Shown: positions 57,695-64,000 of the stretch, piece by piece
How positions within the stretch are numbered: position 1 is the first letter of the stretch
How the letters are laid out: the number at the start of each line of letters is the position of its first letter
Assembly: GCF_014648075.1 (NCBI RefSeq)
Contig: NZ_BMQK01000001.1
Location: forward strand, 558,001-622,000
DNA from: Streptomyces ruber
GTDB lineage: Bacteria; Actinomycetota; Actinomycetes; Streptomycetales; Streptomycetaceae
DNA length: 64,000 bases
Reading direction: 5' to 3'
Program-made: the position numbers and the translations under genes
The notes under the pieces: generated by a model
Told to the model about the DNA's origin: nothing
The model's input: only the letters and a program-made list of their open reading frames with translations
The model's database searches: none

Positions 57695-59518
57695 GTGGCG
57701 CGCGACATCGCGGCTCCCTCCACCGTCCCCACCGATCACCAGGGACTGATCTCGTGGGTGAACGAGATCGCCGAACTGACCCAGCCGGACGACGTGGTCT
57801 GGTGTGACGGATCCGAAGCCGAGTACGAGCGGCTCTGTGAGGAACTGGTCGAGAAGGGCACCTTCCGCAAACTCGACCCGATCAAGCGCCCGAACTCCTA
57901 CTACGCGGCCTCCGACCCGACCGATGTCGCCCGGGTCGAGGACCGCACCTTCATCTGCTCGGAGGCGGAGGAGGACGCCGGCCCGACCAACCACTGGAAG
58001 GCGCCCGCCGAGATGCGGGAGATCTTCCAGGGGGAGAGGGGCCTGTTCCGCGGCTCCATGCGCGGCCGGACCATGTACGTCGTCCCCTTCTGCATGGGCC
58101 CGCTCGGCTCGCCGCTGTCCGCGATCGGCGTCGAGATCACCGATTCGGCGTACGTCGCCGTCTCCATGCGCACCATGACGCGGATGGGCCGGCCGGTCCT
58201 GGACGAGCTGGGCTCCGAGGGCTTCTTCGTGAGGGCCGTGCACACCCTCGGCGCCCCGCTGGAGCCGGGCGAGCAGGACGTCCCCTGGCCCTGCAACACC
58301 ACCAAGTACATCTCCCACTTCCCCGAGACCCGCGAGATCTGGTCGTACGGCTCCGGTTACGGCGGCAACGCGCTGCTCGGCAAGAAGTGCTACGCCCTGC
58401 GCATCGCCTCCGTGATGGCGCGCGACGAGGGCTGGCTGGCCGAGCACATGCTCATCCTCAAGCTCACCCCGCCGACCGGCGAGTCCAAGTACGTCGCCGC
58501 CGCCTTCCCGTCCGCCTGCGGCAAGACCAACCTCGCCATGCTGGAGCCCACGATCTCCGGCTGGACGGTCGAGACGATCGGCGACGACATCGCGTGGATG
58601 CGGTTCGGCGAGGACGGCCGGCTGTACGCGATCAACCCCGAGGCCGGGTTCTTCGGTGTCGCGCCCGGCACCGGCGAGCACACCAACGCCAACGCGATGA
58701 AGACGCTGTGGGGCAACTCCGTCTTCACCAACGTCGCCCTCACCGACGACGGCGACATCTGGTGGGAGGGCATGACGGAGGAGACCCCGGCCCACCTCAC
58801 CGACTGGAAGGGCAACGACTGGACGCCCGAGTCCGGCACCCCGGCCGCCCACCCCAACGCCCGCTTCACCGTCCCCGCCGCCCAGTGCCCGATCATCGCG
58901 CCCGAGTGGGAGGACCCCAGGGGCGTGCCGATCTCGGCGATCCTCTTCGGCGGCCGACGCGCCACCGCCGTCCCCCTGGTGACGGAGTCCTTCGACTGGA
59001 ACCACGGCGTCTTCCTCGGCGCGAACGTGGCCTCCGAGAAGACCGCCGCCGCCGAGGGCAAGGTCGGTGAGCTGCGCCGCGACCCGTTCGCGATGCTGCC
59101 GTTCTGCGGCTACAACATGGGCGACTACATGGCCCACTGGATCGACGTGGCCAAGGACAGGGACCAGTCGAAGCTGCCGAAGATCTACTACGTCAACTGG
59201 TTCCGCAAGGACGACGAGGGGAGGTTCGTCTGGCCCGGCTTCGGCGAGAACAGCCGCGTCCTGAAGTGGATCGTGGAGCGGCTGGAGGGCACGGCGGAGG
59301 GCGTCGAGACCCCGATCGGCGTGCTGCCGGCCAAGGGTTCCCTGGACACGGACGGCCTGGCCCTGCCGGACGCCGACCTGGACTTCCTGCTCACCGTCGA
59401 CAAGGACGTGTGGCGCGAGGAGGCGGCCCTCGTCCCCGAGCACCTGAACACCTTCGGCGAGCATGCGCCGCGGGAGCTGTGGGACGAGTACCACGCGCTG
59501 GTACGGCGCCTGGGCTGA
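57695..59518 (+). CDS. pckG: Phosphoenolpyruvate carboxykinase (GTP)
   Basis: 607-residue GTP-dependent PEPCK, which interconverts oxaloacetate and PEP for gluconeogenesis and anaplerosis. Motifs: [55 protein letters not shown]-loop [12 protein letters not shown] (near residue 275) with its reactive Cys, and the Mn2+ site of TIGDDIAWM. The GTG at 57695 has TTAGGAG 5-6 nt upstream, fixing the start; the frame is open further upstream. It is alone, between the hemolysin III and an unknown gene. Confidence 0.95.
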   Translation: MARDIAAPSTVPTDHQGLISWVNEIAELTQPDDVVWCDGSEAEYERLCEELVEKGTFRKLDPIKRPNSYYAASDPTDVARVEDRTFICSEAEEDAGPTNHWKAPAEMREIFQGERGLFRGSMRGRTMYVVPFCMGPLGSPLSAIGVEITDSAYVAVSMRTMTRMGRPVLDELGSEGFFVRAVHTLGAPLEPGEQDVPWPCNTTKYISHFPETREIWSYGSGYGGNALLGKKCYALRIASVMARDEGWLAEHMLILKLTPPTGESKYVAAAFPSACGKTNLAMLEPTISGWTVETIGDDIAWMRFGEDGRLYAINPEAGFFGVAPGTGEHTNANAMKTLWGNSVFTNVALTDDGDIWWEGMTEETPAHLTDWKGNDWTPESGTPAAHPNARFTVPAAQCPIIAPEWEDPRGVPISAILFGGRRATAVPLVTESFDWNHGVFLGANVASEKTAAAEGKVGELRRDPFAMLPFCGYNMGDYMAHWIDVAKDRDQSKLPKIYYVNWFRKDDEGRFVWPGFGENSRVLKWIVERLEGTAEGVETPIGVLPAKGSLDTDGLALPDADLDFLLTVDKDVWREEAALVPEHLNTFGEHAPRELWDEYHALVRRLG

Positions 59519-59771
59519 CGTCCGCACCTCGCACGGAGGTGACTCGAAGACTCCGCGGCCGGTCTACCGACAGTGCCCTGACCAGCAACATCGTCACGGC
59601 CGGCCGCGGTGCGCACCACCTGGGGAGGCCGGGGTCCGCACAACGGGGTGCGGGCCCCGGCCGGCGTGCCGCGGTGCCGGTGCCGCGACCGAAGTGTGGC
59701 GCCCGGTCCGCGCGTCTCAGGAGGTTGCACGCGGACCGGGGCCGCTCGTGGGGGCCCGGGAGCGGGCGGGC
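59519..59771. other. Spacer after pckG
   Basis: About 250 bp of GC-rich DNA, no gene. A weak hairpin CACCTC/GAGGTG (59526-59542) lies just after pckG and may be part of its terminator. The full gap to the next gene is 382 bp. Confidence 0.45.
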
Positions 59772-59880
59772 CCGGACTCGTCGTCCGGGATCGGGCGGGA
59801 CCGGACTCGTTGTCCGGGGCCGGGCGGGACCGGACTCGTTGTCCGGGGCCGGGCGGACCTGGACTCGTCGTCCGGGCCGG
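59772..59880. repeat. 29-nt tandem repeat, about four copies
   Basis: Units start at 59772, 59801, 59830 and 59859, with exact 29-nt spacing. Each holds CGGACTCGTTGTCCG, an inverted repeat CGGAC/GTCCG, so the array would form a row of small hairpins. Confidence 0.88.
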
Positions 59881-59900
59881 ACAGTCGCGAACCCGTCAGG

Positions 59901-60329
59901 TCAGCCGGCGGCGACCGGCTCGCGCCGTTCGGCCTGCGCCGCCGCGTGTGCGTCCATGCGCTGGGCGGCGAGGATGGCGGCCGCCGTGTCGGCCCGGGAC
60001 GCGGCGACCACCAGGGCGCGCCCGGCGAGGGCGTGCGCCCGCTGGTGCAGCGCCAGGGTGTGCGGCTCGTGGATGGCGGCGGCCACCGACGACCGCGCGG
60101 GCGGCCGTCCTCCCCGCAGCCGGGCCACCTGCTCGGCGAGCCGGGACGCGGCGGCGTCCAGGTCGGCGGAGGGGGCCAGGGCGCGCAGCTCGTCCGTCAC
60201 GGCGAGCAGCGCGGCGAGGTGACCCGCGAGCTGGATGTCCAGCTCCTCCTCGCGCGAGCGGTGGGGGAAGTCGGGGGTCGTGGTGCCGGCCATCGTGTGG
60301 ACCGACTTGGTGCGGATCGGTTCGTACAT
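59901..60329 (-). CDS. Conserved helical protein of unknown function
   Basis: 142 residues, Ala/Arg-rich and predicted mostly helical, without signal or membrane helix. N-terminal PDFPHRSREEELDIQLAGHLAALLAVTDELRALAPSADL looks like a coiled-coil-forming helix pair, and the C-terminal half (HQRAHALAGRALVVAASRADTAAAI) another. No catalytic motif. ATG at 60329 with a weak ribosome site. The upstream ~100 bp are clearly less GC-rich than the rest of the window, indicating promoter and regulator sites. Confidence 0.6.
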   Translation of the reverse strand: MYEPIRTKSVHTMAGTTTPDFPHRSREEELDIQLAGHLAALLAVTDELRALAPSADLDAAASRLAEQVARLRGGRPPARSSVAAAIHEPHTLALHQRAHALAGRALVVAASRADTAAAILAAQRMDAHAAAQAERREPVAAG

Positions 60330-60440
60330 GGGATGGCCTCCAAAGCCTCTGAGGCAGCCATCCTACATTGGAATCCGTCTAAAGTTGAGCCTGGTCCTGA
60401 ATTCGTGACGGGCCGATCCTGGAATGGGGAGGCTGGAGGG

Positions 60441-61652
60441 TCAGGGCTGGCTGTACCCGTCCAGGAAGCGGCCGATCCGTGTGATCGCGGACGTCAGGTC
60501 GCCCACCGTCGGCAGCGTCACCACCCGGAAGTGGTCGGGCTCGGTCCAGTTGAAGCCCGTACCCTGCACGACCATGATCTTCTCGCTGCGGAGCAGGTCG
60601 AGGACCATCTGCCGGTCGTCCTTGATCTTGTAGACCTGCGGGTCGAGGCGCGGGAAGAGGTACAGGGCACCCTTCGGCTTGACGCAGGTCACGCCCGGGA
60701 TCTGGGTCAGCAGCTCGTACGCGGTGTCCCGCTGTTCCTTCAGCCGCCCGCCCGGCAGCACCAGGTCGTTGATCGTCTGGCGGCCGCTCAGCGCGGCTAC
60801 CACACCGTGCTGCCCCGGCATGTTCGCACACAGCCGCATGTTCGCCAGGATCGTCAGACCCTCGAGGTAGGAGCTGGCGTGCGCCCGCGGACCGGAGATC
60901 GACATCCAGCCGACCCGGTAACCCGCCACCCGGTACGCCTTCGACATGCCGTTGAAGGTGAGGGTGAGCAGGTCGGGCGCGATCGCCGCGGTCGGTGTGT
61001 GCGTGGCGCCGTCGTAGAGGATCTTGTCGTATATCTCGTCCGAGCAGACGAGCAGGTTGTGGCGGCGGGCGATGTCCGTCAGCCCCCGCAGCACCGCCTC
61101 GTCGTACACCGCGCCCGTCGGGTTGTTCGGGTTGATGATGACGATCGCCTTGGTGCGGTCGGTGACCTTCCGCTCCACGTCGGCGAGGTCCGGCATCCAG
61201 TCGGACTGCTCGTCGCAGGTGTAGTGGACGGCCGTACCGCCGGAGAGCGAGACGGCGGCGGTCCACAGCGGGTAGTCCGGCGCCGGTACGAGGACCTCGT
61301 CGCCGTCGTCCAGCAGCCCCTGCATCGCCATGACGATCAGCTCGGAGACGCCGTTGCCGATGTAGACGTGCTCGACGTCCGTCTCGATGCCGAGGGTCTG
61401 GTTGTGCATGACGACGGCACGGCGCGCGGCGAGCAGGCCCTTGGCGTCGCCGTACCCGTGGGCCGAGGACACGTTCCGGAGGATGTCCTCCAGGATCTCG
61501 GGCGGGCACTCGAACCCGAACGCCGCCGGGTTCCCGGTGTTCAGCTTGAGAATGCGGTGCCCGGCCGCTTCCAGCCGCATCGCCTCCTCGAGCACCGGAC
61601 CCCGGATCTCGTAACAGACGTTGGAGAGCTTTGTCGACTGGATGACCTGCAT
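60441..61652 (-). CDS. Alanine-type aminotransferase (class I, AlaA-like)
   Basis: 403-residue PLP aminotransferase. Landmarks: LNTGNPAAFGFECP, GNGVSELIVMAMQ, PDYPLWTAAV, NPNNPTGAVY (the NNPTG motif), SDEIYDKILY, PLP lysine in FNGMSKAYRVAGYRVGW, and the Arg of VVTLPTVGDL. It resembles E. coli AlaA/YfbQ, which converts pyruvate and glutamate to alanine and 2-oxoglutarate. TAAGCT (61660-61665 reverse strand) ends 7 nt before the ATG at 61652: probably leaderless. Confidence 0.9.
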   Translation of the reverse strand: MQVIQSTKLSNVCYEIRGPVLEEAMRLEAAGHRILKLNTGNPAAFGFECPPEILEDILRNVSSAHGYGDAKGLLAARRAVVMHNQTLGIETDVEHVYIGNGVSELIVMAMQGLLDDGDEVLVPAPDYPLWTAAVSLSGGTAVHYTCDEQSDWMPDLADVERKVTDRTKAIVIINPNNPTGAVYDEAVLRGLTDIARRHNLLVCSDEIYDKILYDGATHTPTAAIAPDLLTLTFNGMSKAYRVAGYRVGWMSISGPRAHASSYLEGLTILANMRLCANMPGQHGVVAALSGRQTINDLVLPGGRLKEQRDTAYELLTQIPGVTCVKPKGALYLFPRLDPQVYKIKDDRQMVLDLLRSEKIMVVQGTGFNWTEPDHFRVVTLPTVGDLTSAITRIGRFLDGYSQP

Positions 61653-61724
61653 GTCCGCGAGCTTACGACCCGGTAGCGGATCAGGCCCCGTGTTTTGCGC
61701 CACTGGGACCCCGGGGCCCGGCCG

Positions 61725-63353
61725 TCACGCCGGTCCGTGACGGCGCACCGCCCGCCCCGCCAGCACGTCCGTCCGGCGCCCGTCCTCGATGACGAAACGG
61801 CCGTCGACCAGCACGTACGGGATGCCGGTCGGGAGCGTGCGCGGCGCGGCGAAGGTGGAGCCCGCCGCGACCGTCGCCGGATCGAAGAGCACCAGGTCGG
61901 CGCGGTACCCCTCGCGGACCAGCCCGCGGTCCGGCAGCCGCAGCCGGGCCGCAGGACGCCCGGTCAGGTGGGCGACGCACTCCTCCAACGACAGCACGCC
62001 CAGCTCCCGGACGTAACGGCCGAGGTAGTGCGGGAATGTGCCGTACGCCCGCGGATGCGGCTTGGCGCCCCGGAGGATGCCGTCGGAGCCGCCCGTGTGC
62101 ACCCGGTGGCGCATGATCGCCCGGACGTTCTCCTCGTGCCCGACGTGCTGGAGGATCGTCGGGCCGAGCCGGTCGGCCAGCAGCAGCCGGCGGGCGGTGG
62201 TCCACGGGGCCTCGCCGCGGGCGTCCGCCGACTCCTGGACCGTACGGCCCACGTACGGGGCCAGGGACGGGTCGGTCACGCCGGAGATCTCGATCGTGTC
62301 CCACTCGATGGGCACGCCGTGACAGCCGTCCGCGCCGACGACCTCCAGATGGTGGCGGATCCGCTCGGCGGTGCCCTCGTCGGACAGCCGCCGCAGGGTC
62401 TCCTCGGGTCCGCCCTCGCTCGCCCAGCTGGGCAGCATCGCCGCCAGGGTCGTGCTCCCGGGGAGGTAGGGATAGGTGTCCAGGGTGATGTCGGCGCCGG
62501 CGGCCAGCGCCTCGTCCAGCAGCGCCAGCAGCTCGGGCGCGCGCCCCTTGTTCACGCCGAAGTTCATGGTGGCGTGGGTGAGATGGAGGGGGCAGCCCGC
62601 CTCGCGGGTCACCTCGATCATCTCCCGGTACGCCGCCAGGGCGCCCGCCCCGTACGAGCGGTGGTGCGGGGCGTAGTAGCCCCCGTACCGGGCCACCACC
62701 CGGCACAGCTCGGTGAGTTCGGCGTCCTTCGCGTACATGCCGGGCGTGTACGTCAGCCCGGACGACATGCCGACCGCGCCCTGCTCCATCCCCTCGGCGA
62801 CCAGCCGCCGCATCCGCTCCAGCTCCCCGGCCGTGGCCTCGCGGTCCTCCCAGCCGACGGCGAGCGCGCGGACCGTGCCCTGCGGGACCAGATAGGCCGC
62901 GTTGACGGCGATGCCCCGGCCGTCGAAACCGCGGTCGAGCCGGTCGAGGTACTCGCCGACCGACCGCCAGTCGAAGTCGATGTCGTCGCCGTACTCGTTC
63001 CAGCCGGTGATCGCCCGGCGGACACTGTCGAGAGTGCGGTCGTCGACGGGCGCGTACGACAGTCCATCCTGGCCGACGACCTCCAGGGTGACCCCCTGGG
63101 CGGCCTTCGCGCTGTGGTCCGGGTCGCGGAGGAGGGCGAGGTCGCTGTGGGCGTGCATGTCGATGAAGCCGGGGGAGAGGACCAAGCCCTCGGCGTCCAG
63201 CTCCCGCACCGCGGCCGGGCGCTGGCAGCCCGCCGCGGCGGCCTCCTTGACGATCGACACGATCCGCCCGCCGTCGACGACCACGTCGGCGCGGTACGAG
63301 GGGGCGCCGGAGCCGTCCACGACGTCGGCGTCCCGGATGACGAGGTCTTCCAC
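61725..63353 (-). CDS. N-acyl-D-amino-acid deacylase-like amidohydrolase
   Basis: 542-residue metal-dependent amidohydrolase. The HAHSD metal site (FIDMHAHSDLALL) and the catalytic Asp in GGSDGI are present, with THATMNFGVNKG and the HHRSYGAG segment supplying His. The place normally reading GNCG, whose Cys bridges the metals in D-aminoacylases, reads VVGQDGLS here, so Asp replaces Cys. It should remove an acyl group from an N-acyl-D-amino acid or related compound. GTG at 63353 with GGAGGC upstream. It follows the D-serine deaminase-like gene by 25 nt and both are probably one D-amino-acid operon. Confidence 0.85.
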   Translation of the reverse strand: MEDLVIRDADVVDGSGAPSYRADVVVDGGRIVSIVKEAAAAGCQRPAAVRELDAEGLVLSPGFIDMHAHSDLALLRDPDHSAKAAQGVTLEVVGQDGLSYAPVDDRTLDSVRRAITGWNEYGDDIDFDWRSVGEYLDRLDRGFDGRGIAVNAAYLVPQGTVRALAVGWEDREATAGELERMRRLVAEGMEQGAVGMSSGLTYTPGMYAKDAELTELCRVVARYGGYYAPHHRSYGAGALAAYREMIEVTREAGCPLHLTHATMNFGVNKGRAPELLALLDEALAAGADITLDTYPYLPGSTTLAAMLPSWASEGGPEETLRRLSDEGTAERIRHHLEVVGADGCHGVPIEWDTIEISGVTDPSLAPYVGRTVQESADARGEAPWTTARRLLLADRLGPTILQHVGHEENVRAIMRHRVHTGGSDGILRGAKPHPRAYGTFPHYLGRYVRELGVLSLEECVAHLTGRPAARLRLPDRGLVREGYRADLVLFDPATVAAGSTFAAPRTLPTGIPYVLVDGRFVIEDGRRTDVLAGRAVRRHGPA

Positions 63354-63378
63354 AGCTGCCTCCGCTTCCTTGGTGCGC

Positions 63379-64000
63379 TCAGAAGAACGTACGGATGTAG
63401 TCGACCACCGTGCCGTCCGCCTCGACCAGAGGGATCAGCTGCCACTTGTCGAAGGACGTGCACGGGTGCGACAGGCCCAGGGACACCCAGTCGCCCACCT
63501 CCAGGTCCGCCTCGGCGGTGGTGGCGAGCCAGGCGTGCTGATCGGACAGGGAGGTCACCGTGATGCCCGTGGCGGGCCGTTCGGGACCGCCGGGGCGACG
63601 CACGGTCCGGGCGACCGGCAGGTCCAGGTCGTACGCCGCGTCCCGCTTGCCCGCGTTGACGAAGGCCTGTTCGGGCGAGGGCCGCGACACCACCTGGGTC
63701 CACAGGCGGAACGCGGGCTGGAGGGCGCCCTCCTCGGGCACCCGGACGAACGGCGTGACCCGGCCGTAGTAACCCTCGTCGTGCGAGACGTACGCGCCCG
63801 AGCGCAGCAGCTTCAGCACGGGCAGGGACAGCTCCGGAAGCCCGGCGAACACCTCGGCCACCGCGTCGAACCAGGCGCTGCCGCCCGCGCTGACCACGAT
63901 CTCGTCGAGTCCCGTGCCCGCGAACCGGCCCGCCCGGTCGAAGTCCTCCGCCAACGCGGCCAGCCGGCGCAGCCACGCCCGTACCCGCTCCGGGTCGGCC
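63379..64000 (-). CDS. D-serine deaminase-like (DSD1/alanine racemase-fold) protein, C-terminal part (cut by right edge)
   Basis: The reverse strand is open from the window edge to the stop at 63379 (207 residues visible). It ends with the D-serine dehydratase-like domain: VTSLSDQHAWL and the zinc-binding SHPCTSFDKW (His and Cys), then VEADGTVVDYIRTFF. The PLP-binding N-terminal part lies outside. Such enzymes deaminate D-serine or D-threonine and sometimes are D-threonine aldolases. Twenty-five nt after it the deacylase-like gene starts, so a D-amino-acid use operon is likely. Confidence 0.85.
   Translation of the reverse strand, partial: ADPERVRAWLRRLAALAEDFDRAGRFAGTGLDEIVVSAGGSAWFDAVAEVFAGLPELSLPVLKLLRSGAYVSHDEGYYGRVTPFVRVPEEGALQPAFRLWTQVVSRPSPEQAFVNAGKRDAAYDLDLPVARTVRRPGGPERPATGITVTSLSDQHAWLATTAEADLEVGDWVSLGLSHPCTSFDKWQLIPLVEADGTVVDYIRTFF

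Noticed and set aside
59772..59880. A 29-nt repeat series that looks like a CRISPR array
   Set aside because: Units are directly adjacent with no spacers; no cas genes in the window.

Overview
The window is a 64-kb piece of a Streptomyces chromosome. It has very high G+C, almost every third codon base is G or C, many genes start with GTG or TTG, and the gene families are typically actinomycete (mycothiol amidase, AfsQ system, MmpB, AccE, class E sortase-type LAxTG protein). From memory, gene content and order match the core-chromosome stretch of S. coelicolor around SCO4904-SCO4985. I see no tRNA or rRNA gene, prophage, insertion sequence, CRISPR array or biosynthetic cluster; this is conserved core housekeeping DNA.

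Layout. 1-4.5 kb: a VanZ-like gene cut by the left edge, then the AfsQ signalling locus (lipoprotein, AfsQ2 kinase, AfsQ1 regulator, divergent sigQ) with a perfect AfsQ1 box upstream of sigQ. 4.8-16 kb: uridine kinase-like protein, a small secreted protein, then a deoxynucleoside-catabolism neighbourhood: purine nucleoside phosphorylase, a phosphopentomutase-like sugar-phosphate mutase, deoxyribose-phosphate aldolase, and two overlapping aldehyde dehydrogenase genes that together look like a split ALDH16. The aldolase and phosphorylase promoters share an identical 12-bp palindrome, and a DeoR-family regulator lies nearby. 16-24.5 kb: acyl-CoA carboxylase (biotinylated alpha chain, beta chain PccB, epsilon chain), Maf, MmpB, the biotin ligase BirA that would charge the alpha chain, and the cAMP-forming cyclase Cya. 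24.5-38.6 kb: enoyl-CoA hydratase, a GAF-GGDEF diguanylate cyclase, histidine ammonia-lyase, an LAxTG cell-wall protein, an L,D-transpeptidase lipoprotein, a large secreted subtilisin-like protease, an XRE/MmyB regulator divergent from a zinc alcohol dehydrogenase, and a VOC protein. 38.6-48.8 kb: two tandem methionine sulfoxide reductases, a cystathionine gamma-synthase/lyase, a sigma-factor-like protein overlapping a small membrane protein, MarR, threonine dehydratase, GreA, DUF4307 and mycothiol S-conjugate amidase. 49-64 kb: a STAND (NB-ARC) TPR protein, a DUF255 thioredoxin-fold protein, a Mut7-C protein, a hemolysin III family protein, GTP-dependent PEP carboxykinase, an alanine-type aminotransferase, and a D-amino-acid operon (aminoacylase-like amidohydrolase plus D-serine deaminase-like protein, cut by the right edge).

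How it works together. Several units link signalling to central carbon: nucleoside salvage to acetyl units, propionyl/acetyl-CoA carboxylation with its biotin ligase, gluconeogenesis, and sulfur/thiol metabolism. Three signalling nucleotide or phosphorelay systems (AfsQ, cAMP, c-di-GMP) are present.

Two features run through the window. Many genes have a TANNNT-like hexamer ending 6-8 nt before the start codon, so they look leaderless. The gaps between genes repeatedly hold GC-rich minisatellites (periods about 12, 20, 26-33, 29, 56-60 and 220-240 nt). The most unusual signals are the split ALDH16 plus its palindromic operators, the GTTGAGTAC motif shared by mmpB and a small membrane-protein gene, and the minisatellites.
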